From: Phymatolithon calcareum
Lineage: Eukaryota > Rhodophyta > Florideophyceae > Hapalidiales
DNA: 64,000 nucleotides
Direction of reading: 5' to 3'
Assembly (NCBI GenBank): GCA_977006965.1
Contig: OZ345353.1
Coordinates: 2,666,001-2,730,000 of the forward strand
In this document: positions 51,122 to 60,856 of the stretch, one piece after another
How the letters are laid out: every line of letters starts with the position of its first letter
How positions within the stretch are numbered: position 1 is the stretch's first letter
Program-made: the position numbers and the translations under genes
The notes under the pieces: generated by a model
Told to the model about the DNA's origin: nothing
What the model saw: only the letters and a program-made list of their open reading frames with translations
Databases searched by the model: none

Positions 51122-51800
51122 AATCTTGAATGAGGTGACCAGCGGTACTGCGCAGCGTACGTGTCGCCTAATTCACTTGACTTCACTCTGAATGATATCA
51201 ACCGGAGTTATTCTGCCACCGGCATCCCTGTTTTGGAAGAAGAAGGGCCGGGGAGATACTTCTTCGGCCTGGTAGACCTCCAGAAAGCGCTCTCAGCGCC
51301 GAACACAACTCTTGCCATGAGGACGAGTATTTCGAAAAACTTAATAGGCTCTGTCTCTGTAGTCTCTTTTCGCCCCTTCTTCTCAGCTTAGCGGACGTCC
51401 AAGCAGCAAGTTTTCAAAGGTAACTTGGGGAAAAATCGTCACCACGCAATCGCACTTCGAATGAAGTCCAATACCACAATTCTCGGATAAGAAGTTTCTG
51501 TTTAGAGTGCGAATTTTCCACAACTGAGAGTAAAATCGTCTCTAAAACGGACATAGAGCTTCCGCTTGTACCTTGGGACCCAATGAGCGCATTTATTCGG
51601 CTCGCGGTAGGGCGTGATGACATCAAGCTCCCGGTGTGACGTTTGGTCTCAACGGCCTTGTAAGACTTAGGAGAGAGTGCTCTAAGAGGGCGTTTAGAGC
51701 TTCTGAAGGTTGTATCGAATCTTGTGTGCCCTTCTGAGGAGCATGTGATCTCGATTGTAGACGATAAACAGGCGTTTCGCGATGAATATTGGCAAGGATG

Positions 51801-52445
51801 GGATATTTGATGATTTTATTTTTGAGAGCTCCCAAAGCCTCACCTTGGAGTAACGGGGCAGCTCTTGCATAATCTCTACGCTATAGTCATCTGGCTGCTC
51901 AAAACGTTCTTGATTCGTAATTCTCTCCCAACAAGAGCTCCGGTAAGTCTCTTGCACTCAAACTCAATTTCTGTACTCATCTTCGATGACGCTAGAGTAC
52001 GTTGTAAGGCGACTAGTTCGACCACCGCGGTAATCCCACAGTACGCACCCAACACTGATTTCCTCCAAAGGGGTGCTCGGTTGAATGTCAACCTTAGGCA
52101 CCTTAAACGTGTTGTTCTTTCTCCTATGTAAAGGATCCCTGGTAGCTTGCCTTCAATAGGAATCTTCATTGACCTGCCTTCTTCTTCCTTTTCCCATACC
52201 TTAATTGTTTCTTCTCTCCTCGTCTTCTTCGTGACAGATCCCTCCTGGGATTTCTGAAGGGCTTGTCGCAAGTCTTCATACATCTTGAGATATTCAATAT
52301 CCTTCATTGCTTCCTTTACGTCCTCATCTCTTCCGACGTACTCTTCTGTTTCTTCAAGGCGCTTTTTGTGCCTTACCAGGCTTAATGCAAACCTTTCTGC
52401 TTGATGACGTCTCCTCATCTTTGGTGGTCCCAGTCGGCACAGAAC
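51801..52445 (-). mobile_element. LINE-R copy R2, 5'-truncated
   Basis: Inserted into the DNA transposon with a 12-bp duplication TTGGCAAGGATG (51789-51800, 52446-52457). It carries a 180-codon open frame (51876-52418): QAERFALSLVRHKKRLEETE, YEDLRQALQKSQEGS, GILYIGERTTRLRCLRL, APLWRKSVLGAYCG and RLTGALVGRELRIK. The 3' end is GGATATTTGATGATTTTATT (minus strand reads its complement), as in R3. Confidence 0.85.
51876..52418 (-). CDS. C-terminal ORF of LINE-R2
   Basis: This is the best preserved copy of the protein segment that follows the reverse transcriptase in LINE-R. It is helical and strongly charged: a KKRLEETEEYVGRDEDVKEA coil, a basic KKTRREE patch, then a segment with RLRCLRLTFNRAPLWRKS and an alanine/valine-rich helix (GITAVVELVALQ). 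It corresponds to the region after the RT thumb seen in R3. It has no zinc knuckle and no endonuclease motif. Function inside the LINE is unknown. It begins at ATG 52418, but the true ORF is longer and was cut by 5' truncation. Confidence 0.6.
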   Translation of the reverse strand: MRRRHQAERFALSLVRHKKRLEETEEYVGRDEDVKEAMKDIEYLKMYEDLRQALQKSQEGSVTKKTRREETIKVWEKEEEGRSMKIPIEGKLPGILYIGERTTRLRCLRLTFNRAPLWRKSVLGAYCGITAVVELVALQRTLASSKMSTEIEFECKRLTGALVGRELRIKNVLSSQMTIA

Positions 52446-53173
52446 TTGGCAAGGATGAACACTGTAAGCGGGTCTGGGTTATACCGCGCTTTTGCAGGTG
52501 CTGGCTCGGTTCAAGCTTTTCAGCGTCTGTAATGTCATCGACAGCGTTTTATGCCTTGACGTTGACAATGTGGACTGTCTTAATCTTAGTCTTCTTCAAT
52601 GGATGACGAATCAGAACCCATTTCATGCGATGTGACATGCTCGCGCGACCATTGATTTTTTCCCCGAGTACATTCTGAACCATACTACTTACCTTTTTTG
52701 ACTTCGAAAGGGCTCCGCATAGTCTGGAGCACTCTGCTGGACCGCCTACAGATGCTGCCTTGGTGTGTACTGATGTACCGACCGCGCGCGGCCGGTGCCT
52801 TTCTCCTCGAATGGCAGGTCTGGAACTTCTGAGTGACCAACATATTTTCGTTTCTAGCACCAAACGAAGCGAATTTAAGATAGTAGTGTGCATACTCCTC
52901 GCACAGAAGATGAGCCAGGCTTTACGAATATGGCGTGAGCGATCTGTTTCGAATTTGCTTTATGCATTTTTTCGAGCTTTCAAATCGCCCCTCAATTGAG
53001 GGGGTTCGTAAAATAGACACTAGGGGTCCTCTAAATGCTCCTGATATGGATTCATTCCTGGTACTCACGTATCTGCTTCCCGCTAGTACTGCTGCACACC
53101 ACTCCACGTCGACATCCGTGGGCCCTTTTTGGAACGTTAATTCAATTCTTGTTTGTGACAGGACTCGAACCGG

Positions 53174-53334
53174 GGATATGTGTTGATTTATTTTAAGAGC
53201 TCCCAAGGCCTCTCTTGAAGAGTAACAGGGCCGCTTTCGCACGGTTTTCTAAGCTCACGTAGTTTGACTATTCAGTATATCCTTGATTCGTATTTCTGTC
53301 CCAACAAGTGCTCCAGTGAGTCGCTTACATTCAT
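53174..53334 (-). mobile_element. LINE-R copy R4, 161-bp 3' end
   Basis: Nearly identical to the 3' end of R1. Flanked by the 15-bp repeat CAGGACTCGAACCGG (53159-53173, 53335-53349). That repeat is the B-box region of the SINE head, so the LINE landed inside the tRNA-like sequence. Confidence 0.9.
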
Positions 53335-53432
53335 CAGGACTCGAACCGGCGACCTCAACATTCCTGCCTGTATCATACTGATATATGCGCACAGGTGCGC
53401 GGAGGCAGTTTTACCACTATACCACAGGTGGT
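53335..53432 (-). promoter_or_regulatory. tRNA-like head of the SINE (A box and B box)
   Basis: On the minus strand: A box TGGTATAGTGG at 53424-53414 and B box GGTTCGAGTCC at 53347-53337, about 70 bp apart as in tRNA genes with a variable arm. The acceptor and anticodon stems do not fold as a full tRNA by eye, so this is a pol III promoter of a SINE rather than a working tRNA gene. Confidence 0.6.
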
Positions 53433-53439
53433 ATCCTTC

Positions 53440-53690
53440 TTGTTTATCGCTCAGGACAAAGAAGCTGGTCGAATCAACTCTCCTATACGGCTGGGAATCG
53501 TGGAAGCTGACAGAACTTGTGCGAAGAAACTCAAGACCAACGCCAGAATCACTCTTTGGTGACGTACCTGGACGAGACGTGAAAGCCGCAGTCAAACTCG
53601 ATAACGATAGGATAGAATGGAAGAAACTTAGACCCTCGAAACGCTGCTATCCCCATTGAGGGTAAAGGCAAAATGAATGAATGAATCTTA
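53440..53690 (+). mobile_element. LINE 3' relic (LINE-T), block B copy
   Basis: Reads TKKLVESTLLYGWESWKLTE and DNDRIEWKKLRPSKRC, with a stop and an (ATGA)n tail shorter than in block A. The SINE split it from its 5' continuation at 50260-50352. Confidence 0.6.
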
Positions 53691-53909
53691 TGATGCAATC
53701 GCTGTTGAACGCGCGAGGGCGGTCCGTTTCGTCGTTCAGAGCTTCCTGCTATTATTTGCATATGTACCACACACATGCTGCACCAATCTGGGCGTCCGAG
53801 GCCGTCGGGCCTGCAAGGCGCTGCACCTCTCAATTGGGGGCGGAATCAATCCTCCCCACCTTTAGCGAAATTTGAGAGCACCTGGAACATAGAGAGGCGA
53901 TCCACAGTC

Positions 53910-54195
53910 TGTAGATATGGGGACATCAATCTCCAAATACAGCACTACCGGAAGATGCGGTAGTCTACACGGAATAGAACGTGGCTTACCGACAAGGGCG
54001 CACGCAATCATTGCGTGGTTCGTTAGTTCGTAATCACTAAAGTAATTACGTGTAGTGTCTAGCAGTAGTTTAGTAGTATACGAAAAGGGTATAAAAGACA
54101 GAGACCGATGCCGCACATCTGAAGAAGGGGCCATCGGATTCTCCACTTTCTCTACCAAAATTCAGTCAAGGTGAGCGGACACGCTCGTGTCTCTA
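53910..54195 (+). repeat. Gypsy-2 5' LTR
   Basis: 286 bp, TGTAGATATGGGG to GTCTCTA. TATA box GGGTATAAAAGAC at 54087-54099. The start and the GAAATTTCT just inside the element match gypsy-1; the rest of the LTR has diverged. Confidence 0.8.
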
Positions 54196-54313
54196 GAAAT
54201 TTCTATCCTGCAGGAGAAATTGTGAGCGCCGTTTACGGCGACTGGAAAAACACGGGGGAATGTCGGAGATAGACCCGTCCGACTGAGAATATACACGGGG
54301 GGCAGGATCAGCG

Positions 54314-55618
54314 ATGAGCGTGTTTGCTCCAATCAGCCATCCTATTCTGAAGAGCGTAGATCCTGTGAAAGTATCTGTCTTTCTACGAGAAAGAGAAAGA
54401 TACGAAAATGAGGTTACTGAGAAGAAGAAGGAAATGCCGTCACTGTCAAAGGCCAGCTACAAAATTTCGGTGGACCAAGGATTGCTGCGTCGGATGCACT
54501 TTGTAGGCGAATTGGAAGGTGTTGCTCCAGGCAAAGAGCTAAACAAGCTCACGACTACTGACATCGAAAAATGGGTGAAGAGTCTGGTTGTCCGCGAGGA
54601 CTCAAGTTATGACCCGGCCATTGTGGAGCGTGCACTCAAAGGGATAAATGTACACATGAAGATTGCCAATACGAAGGCGCGGATGTTGGGATATTATAAC
54701 GATATGTTTTCGCGGCTGGAATCTGTTGGCTACGATACATTCCAGGAAGAGAATTCGAAAATGACAGTGAAGCTACTTCAGAAGCATCTCTACCCCCCGC
54801 ACTTCAAAAACACAATGCAGACCATGCTCGATTATCAAGAGTCCCTCGAATCTGACTTAAAAGGGTATGTCGACGTCCTCTGTACAGAGGCCGTGAAGTA
54901 CGAGAAGTTCATGAAGCTGAATCAATCAGCCAATCGCTCATCTACCAAAACCAGCAGTCGTGATACTGCTCGAGGAAGCGGCAAAAGTACCGCAAATTTG
55001 AATGATGGCGAAACTATCCCAGTTTGTCTGAACCCAATTTGTGCTAAAACAAAGAAAAGGCACTATGTGGCTGGTAAATTTCCAAGGTGTGAAATTACAA
55101 CCCCCGAACAAGCTGAAAAATTATTGAAAGAAAGGCGGGAGAAGCGAAACCGACGCAATTACGCCAAGAAAATTGACAAGAAAGATTCTGTGCAGACGAG
55201 CAATAGCACACTTATTAAGGAAATGTTCGCAAAGTCTGTTGAGAGAATTTTATGTGCGGATGGAGGCTCGGACATCAACCTCATGCCGCCTGCTTTTTTC
55301 ACAGATTTGCGGAAGAGGGGTGCAAAAATGACTGTGCAGGAGTATACAAAGCCTATAAGGTACAATATGGCTCTCACTAGCAGCCCCGAAGGAGAAGAGA
55401 TATTCTTCGAATGTGAAAAGGAAGCGGTCCTGAATGTGGAGCTATATATTCGACACGGATGCTACCTGGAGCTGAGGAACACTAAATGGTACATCGCGAA
55501 AGGAGACGTATCAGACTCGTTATTGGGGAGGCCGGTGCTCGAGGCTTTGGGGATTAATACCAAAGACCTTCTAGCGGCAGCTAAAGCAAAAATGGGAACT
55601 ACCGTGGATCTATCCTAG
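54314..55618 (+). CDS. Gypsy-2 gag-protease
   Basis: 434 codons from ATG to TAG. The N-terminus is HPILKSVDPVKVSVFLRERE. A helical capsid region follows. CLNPICAKTKKRHYVAGKFPRC is a stretched zinc knuckle. The protease site is ILCADGGSDINLMPPAFF, with DGG in place of D[ST]G. It ends after LLGRPVLEALGI and TTVDLS. The TAG at 55616-55618 is followed in the same frame by the RT part, so gag and pol are separated only by one amber codon. Confidence 0.85.
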   Translation: MSVFAPISHPILKSVDPVKVSVFLRERERYENEVTEKKKEMPSLSKASYKISVDQGLLRRMHFVGELEGVAPGKELNKLTTTDIEKWVKSLVVREDSSYDPAIVERALKGINVHMKIANTKARMLGYYNDMFSRLESVGYDTFQEENSKMTVKLLQKHLYPPHFKNTMQTMLDYQESLESDLKGYVDVLCTEAVKYEKFMKLNQSANRSSTKTSSRDTARGSGKSTANLNDGETIPVCLNPICAKTKKRHYVAGKFPRCEITTPEQAEKLLKERREKRNRRNYAKKIDKKDSVQTSNSTLIKEMFAKSVERILCADGGSDINLMPPAFFTDLRKRGAKMTVQEYTKPIRYNMALTSSPEGEEIFFECEKEAVLNVELYIRHGCYLELRNTKWYIAKGDVSDSLLGRPVLEALGINTKDLLAAAKAKMGTTVDLS

Positions 55619-56728
55619 GTTATGGAGCACAATGATTACCCAAAAGGCAGTGTGGCACGAATTACACAAGATGGCGTGTACCACAGCGACCGCGGGCTTG
55701 GCAACGAGGTATATGAAAATGACGATGAGGCGTGGTTGGATTTAGGGCAAGATACGCCCGAAGAGGTCGACACCGCAATCGAAAACGCCGTTATTGAAGC
55801 AGAAGAGAACGACATTTCTGCACATGGAAAGGAATTGCTACGAGAAATGCTGGTCGACTACCGTGGTGTTCTCAGGCTAAGACTTGGAAATGACCCTCGA
55901 GCCGACGTCGAACCTATGAAAGTTGAGTTGAAAGAGAACTCTCGACCTGTGATGGCAAAACCAAGGCGCTACTCTCAGCAGGGGACGAGATTCATGGCGC
56001 GATATGTAGACCGTATCCTTGAATATGGATTCGGAAAAGAGAATACGAACGCAAAGTGGTCCGCAGCTCCTGTATTGGTTGCAAAGCGATCACCGGCAAA
56101 CTTTCGACTAACATTCGACTACAAACCCGTGAATGCAGCAAAAATACCCGTAACGTGGCCAATGCCACACTTGGACTCAGAACTTGCAGATATCGCGGGA
56201 AGCAAATATTTCGCCACTATCGATTTTGCATTTGGCTTTTGGCAACTCCCGTTAGAGGAAGCCAGTCAAGAGCTGCTAAGCTTTATGACTTCAAACAAAG
56301 TTGAACAACCTACGCGGTGTACACAGGAGGCAAAAAATGCAGATGCAAATTTCCAAGCGAAAGTTGAACCTTTGTTCGCTGAGATTCGTGACCAGCTCAA
56401 GGCATGGTTGGATGATTTCATGTTACATAACAAGACAGAGGAAGGCCTATTGGGAGGGCTTCGCGTATTTTTGGGGGTATGCAGGGAGAAAAATCTGAAA
56501 GTCAGTGTCGTCAAGTCTCATTGGTTTTTACCACAAGTACACTGGTGCGGAAGGATTGTCGATGGTGAAGGGGTGATTCATGACCCACGAAACATAAGCG
56601 GCTTACAAGGAATTTATTTACCACTGACAGCAGGGGAACTAAGTGAATATGTTCATTGCCTACAATGGATGTCAAATAGCATCCCAGATTTTGCCAATCG
56701 TGTGGCCCCTCTCAAAGAAATATTGTAG
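55619..56728 (+). CDS. Gypsy-2 reverse transcriptase
   Basis: In frame with gag. The RT shows RRYSQQGTRFMARYVDRILE, FDYKPVNAAKIPVTWPMPHL, FATIDFAFGFWQLPL, the WLDDF catalytic box (LKAWLDDFMLHNKT) and VHWCGRIVDGEGV. It ends at a second in-frame TAG (56726-56728) after RVAPLKEIL. The region around KVEQPTRCTQEAKNADANFQ is degraded compared with gypsy-3 (RVLQGLTNAAAHFQ), so the enzyme is probably inactive. Confidence 0.85.
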   Translation, partial: VMEHNDYPKGSVARITQDGVYHSDRGLGNEVYENDDEAWLDLGQDTPEEVDTAIENAVIEAEENDISAHGKELLREMLVDYRGVLRLRLGNDPRADVEPMKVELKENSRPVMAKPRRYSQQGTRFMARYVDRILEYGFGKENTNAKWSAAPVLVAKRSPANFRLTFDYKPVNAAKIPVTWPMPHLDSELADIAGSKYFATIDFAFGFWQLPLEEASQELLSFMTSNKVEQPTRCTQEAKNADANFQAKVEPLFAEIRDQLKAWLDDFMLHNKTEEGLLGGLRVFLGVCREKNLKVSVVKSHWFLPQVHWCGRIVDGEGVIHDPRNISGLQGIYLPLTAGELSEYVHCLQWMSNSIPDFANRVAPLKEIL

Positions 56729-57533
56729 GAAGCATACAGAAAGAGTTGCGCAAGGACAAAAAAGTCGATCTCAGGCATAAGTCTCTCAAGCTTATCGTGT
56801 AATAAGGAGCATGAAGTAATTTTCAACGACTTTCAAGATCAGTTGCGCGATATGGTGAAATTATCTCACAGGAACCCGGAGTTAGCACTGTGCGTATACA
56901 CAGACGCATCGGACGCGTTTTGGGCAGGCGTAGTGACACAGTGTGCGAAAGAGGACTTGGACAAAGACTTGGAGGATCAACGACAAGAACCCATTGATTT
57001 CCTGGGGGCGGCCTTCAAGGGATCAGAAGAATGGTGGACAACATTTGAAAAAGAAGAATACGCTATTTATCAAGTGTTCAACAATCTGGATTACCTACTT
57101 CTCGCAGAGGAAGAGTCTCACGTCTACACAGACAACAGGAATTTATTGTTCATACTCAACCCGCGCTCTTTGGACTCAGCTTTGGGCAGACATGTGGTGA
57201 ACAAAGTACAAAGATGGGGACTATACTTATCCCGCTTCTCATACGTTATTGAGCATGTGGATGGAGAGAAGAATATAGTCGCTGATATCATGACTCGCTG
57301 GTGGCGAGTGTATCGAGGCAAACGATTGGCGGCAAAACGTATAACACACTTATTGCTCGAGAACGATATTGTGAAGTCACCAATGGCGCAGGGCTTCGAA
57401 TGGCCGTCATTGGAATCCATTCGTCAGTCCCAAAATGCGAACAGGACAATGTGGAAAAAGGTGTTACCAAAGACAAAAACGGATTGTACCGACATCGGCT
57501 CTGGATACCAGCGAAAGACTCCGAACCTCTCTA
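56729..57533 (+). pseudogene. Gypsy-2 RNase H and integrase start
   Basis: Continues the pol frame after the TAG: VYTDASDAFWAGVV, FEKEEYAIYQ and YTDNRNLLF (RNase H), then RWWRVYRGKRLAAKRITHLL and HRLWIPAKDSEP. This stops where the deletion begins, before the zinc-site histidines. The same RWW...YRGKR sequence is where gypsy-1 is fused to gag. Confidence 0.85.
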
Positions 57534-57537
57534 AGTC

Positions 57538-59207
57538 GCCAGTGCGGCGTGTGTCAACATCTCGACAGCTGGGTTCGATTGGCCCCTCCGTTTTAATAAT
57601 TCTAATCTACTTTTATTACCAAATTTGACCAATTTCTTAATTTAGAAGTTTGTTTTGAGATCTTGGGGGCCCTCTTACCAGATTTAGCCGCGGGTCACGA
57701 GGTCCAGTTGCCGTCTATTTTTAGAATGTGAGAGATTAGTTTTACCAGCGCATCTACAGGCGGTTCTAGATTGGGGCAGTGCTTCGAACGCGCTATGATG
57801 GCTTAACGCTGTCGGAGGCCAATCATTTCCGCAAGAGTGGCACGATCGGAAAAACTCCAAAACTCAAGGCTTATTTCAAAAAGCGATCCCGAGGAGGAAA
57901 TTTATTCCGCGTCCGGAACCTTACTCTCTTCTGCGCACTGGAAAGAGCACAGGGAAGTCTGCCGCTTTGCAAGTCTGCGCTGGACCGAAGGACGACGAGC
58001 GACTTTACTGGCTTACTGCGTCTGCATCACCGCGTGGGGATTCACACGGGGACTACCACCGTCCCCACTACAGTCCATACGAAGTGCGATGGAAGACCTT
58101 TTCGTGCGGTGATGGGCGCAATGAGCTAGATTACTTATATTCCGGATTTGCGCGAATGCGAAGAGTATAGAGTGTTCTACTTTGCGTTAACACCGATCAG
58201 ATCAAGCCCCCGATAGATTGTCAAGGTGGCTCTCAATAGCGCGAGGCGGCAATCTGTGAACAGGTTGCAGTTGAAAGGTCTAGTTTGTGTCTGCTTTCTT
58301 TTCTCTTCCGTTATGTAGTTTCTATCCCTCAACTGCTTATAACAGCTTGTCAGTAAAATGTTTTCGTTCAACACCTATGCTGTTCGTCTGCAGGCTCGAC
58401 GTCGTAACGCTACATCGATTACTCGACTTAGTGCACAATTCATGATATCGAACGACATTTGGGTATCGATCGAAATGTTTTTGCTTGTTCTAGGGCGAAT
58501 CTAGAATACCGGGCTCTCTCCTTCGTCCTCATCTGTCCTTCACTCGACAATAGTTCTCCAGAGTTGCAAACAGAGCAACAGTCTAGCTCATTTTTCGGAC
58601 AACAGTAACTTATGAGTTGCGGATAATAAAATTTGCTGTAACTAACCCCATGTTTTCTTGCAAAATATCAGTCTCTCAAGAACACATGGGCTGATGGACA
58701 GGATATTTGCTTTTGTAAAGGAAATCGCTAAGATGACTCTACTTCTTTCAGAGTAAATGCACTCAATAATCTCCTTTTTACTGCAGAACAAGGAAAAGGC
58801 ACAGAGCAATATTTCTCTCTCTACCGTCGATACTACGCAGTAGTCTTCTTTTTAGAACTATACCACACTTCCTGCTGGTTTCCACCCCATCAAGAGGGAA
58901 CAAAAGTAAGCAATTAGGCGATGTAGACGATAGTCAATCCGCCCATGGAGAAATAAAGCTTCCGTGGTGACATTCAATTGCATCACGCCTTGCTCTTATA
59001 CGCCTTGATCATAAATCCTTGGGGACATTTTCAACACCACCATCACTCATCAGATCCACTATACATCAAATGATGAGGCCCGCGATGGGCATCTCCTCCC
59101 CTAGCACATCAGGTCACTTCACTTGCCGCGAATGTCATCGGCAGCCCCCAAATGGTGCGGAATCTGTCGCTAAAATAACTCTTACGGCCCTTGGCAGTCT
59201 TATTGGC
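57538..59207. other. Non-coding duplicated stretch, block B
   Basis: It matches 32165-34490 without the MITE and without about 290 bp. It includes the relic of the D1 3' part (about 58985-59207), which keeps a TIWGLPM-like segment on the minus strand. Confidence 0.45.
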
Positions 59208-59369
59208 TTACAGGGCACTGATGACGGTCTCCAGAGGTTGAAATGCATTTAGCGCGGCCTTGTCAGACATGAGGTATAGGCTTTCAAGCTTGCCAGCAAA
59301 ATGAAGCGTGGCGTTCGATGCCACATAAATGTCTCTGTCGGACGTCATGGTCCTGAACGACTTGAACGG

Positions 59370-60210
59370 GATATTTGATGATTTTATTTTGAGAGCTCCC
59401 AAAGCCCCACCTTGGAGTAACGGGGCAGCTCTTGCGATATTCTCTAAGCTAAAGTTCTCTGGCTATTCAAAACGTTCTTGATTCGTAATTCTCTCCCAAC
59501 AAGAGCTCCTGTGAGTCTCTTGCTCTCATATTAATTTCTGTACTCATATTCGACAACGCTAGAGTACGCTGTAAGGCGACTAGTTCGAGCACCGCGGTAA
59601 TCCCAAAATAGGCACCCAATACTGATTTTCTCCAAAGGGGTTCTCGGTTGAATGTCAACCTTAGGCACTTGAAACGTGTCGTTCTTTCTCGTATGTAAAG
59701 GATCCCTGGTAGCTTGCCTTCAATAGGAATCTTCATTGATCTGCCTTCTTCTTCCTTTTCCCATACCTTAATTGTTTCTTCTCTCCTCCTCTTCTTCGTA
59801 ACAGATCCCTCCTGGGCTCTCTGAACATCTTGTCGCAAGTCTTCACAAATTTTGAGTTATTCATTATCCTTCATTGCTTCCTTTATGTCCTCATCTCTTC
59901 CAAAGTAATCTTCTGTTTCTTCAAGGCGCTTTTTGTGTCTTACGAGGCTTAGTGCAAACCTTTCTGCTTGATTGCGTCTCCTCATCTTTGCTGGTCCCAG
60001 TCGGCACAGAACTCGCATTCGGTCTCGGCAGTGTTCGGCATATTTTCCGAAAACAGCCTTGTAGAACAAGCCCTCTGCCGACTCGATTGCCGAGAGCAAT
60101 CCATTTATCATGGGAGCAACGTGTTACGCATACTCCCATTTTGGGATAATTAGCGACTTAAAGATCCTGATGCATGTCTCCGGTTTGAATCCGCGAACAT
60201 TCACTCCAAG
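59370..60210 (-). mobile_element. LINE-R copy R3, longest copy
   Basis: Flanked by ACGACTTGAACGG (59357-59369) and ACGACTTAAACGG (60211-60223). It extends further 5' than the others. Upstream of MINGLLSAIESAEGLFYKAV the minus strand reads IFKSLIIPKWEYA, stop, HVAP. This matches the usual C-terminal part of LINE reverse transcriptase (LxxSLxxPxLEYxxxVWxP followed by IExxQ), which identifies the family. A frame break at about 59840-59860 and the TAA at EYA disable it. Confidence 0.85.
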
Positions 60211-60856
60211 ACGACTTAAACGGAACCTTGGCGCCCTTCCTGAGGGCCACGAGAGCTTCTGGAGCTGAGGCTTTGGATGCGATTCCCATACCTTGTAAAA
60301 AATAATTCATATTTAAATGTATTCGAATATGTATTTATATTTATTTATTCAACTGCAATCTGTTGGATAAATAATTCATTCATAGCCTCGATAGAATAAA
60401 ATAATTTATTTTTGTACGAGGGAGAATACTTTTAGAATTACTCTCCGTGTCTGATTCTGAAGGTGCTCATACTTGTCTTTTCTATTACTACTATTGTTGC
60501 TCGCAAATAGAACATGTTTTCTTGCCTGCGTAACGTTGCAACATTACACTCACTTGATTGATATCAATAGTACGTGCCTCGCTTGTAGACTACAACGTAC
60601 TATGATTTGAACGTTGATGAGAATATTAGAACCATCTTTCCGACAATTAGCTGTTATCAGGATTGCTTCATTGTCTAAACACTAGTACTTAAATTGTGAC
60701 CCGGGCAAGTCAAATCACTCACATCCAAGCCAACCTCCATCACTTTATCAAATTCTATCAATTGCACATCTTTGTGAGGGTCCTTCAATTTTATTTGGAC
60801 TACTGGAATCATGCCACATAATCAACTCTTGGGAAAGAAGTCAGGGAAAGCTTTTT

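Larger units (their letters stand above)
50412..53020. mobile_element. DNA transposon with 32-36-bp inverted ends and TA flanks
   Basis: Left end GTGTCTATTTTACGGAAATT... to the palindrome CCCTCAATTGAGGG at 50434-50447. The right end 52989-53020 is its complement with a few differences. TA stands on both outer sides (50410-50411, 53021-53022). It sits inside the SINE body and itself holds LINE-R2. A minus-strand relic (50918-51121) suggests a PiggyBac-type or similar DDE transposase, though a PiggyBac would normally be flanked by TTAA. Confidence 0.65.
50353..53432 (-). mobile_element. tRNA-derived SINE carrying nested insertions
   Basis: Flanked by ATCCTTCTTGTTT at 50340-50352 and 53433-53445; block A has the empty site near 31675. 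On the minus strand it begins at 53432 with a tRNA-like head and ends at 50353 with a (CAAA)n tail. Without the DNA transposon (50412-53020) and LINE-R4 it would be about 290 bp, a normal SINE size. No other copy of this SINE was seen in the window. Confidence 0.72.
53910..57533 (+). mobile_element. Gypsy-2: Ty3/gypsy element lacking its 3' third
   Basis: 5' LTR 53910-54195, then gag-protease, RT, RNase H and the first part of the integrase. It ends abruptly at ...CCTCTCTA, and target copies AGTC stand at 53906-53909 and 57534-57537; block A near 32160 is the empty site. The last six bases match the end of the 5' LTR (TCTCTA), so a deletion removed the rest of pol and nearly all of the 3' LTR after insertion. 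Confidence 0.88.

Noticed and set aside
50412-53020. Tc1/mariner transposon on the basis of TA flanks
   Set aside because: No mariner-type transposase was seen. The one relic looks more like a PiggyBac-type protein, so the superfamily is left open.
53335-53432. A functional tRNA gene
   Set aside because: A and B boxes are present, but stems do not close into a cloverleaf by eye, and the sequence has SINE edges with target copies and a CAAA tail.
54314-57533. Reassigned TAG codon in the host
   Set aside because: TAG ends several host genes here (copy 1 of the MGRVxKK family, D2, the secreted protein), so it is used as a stop.
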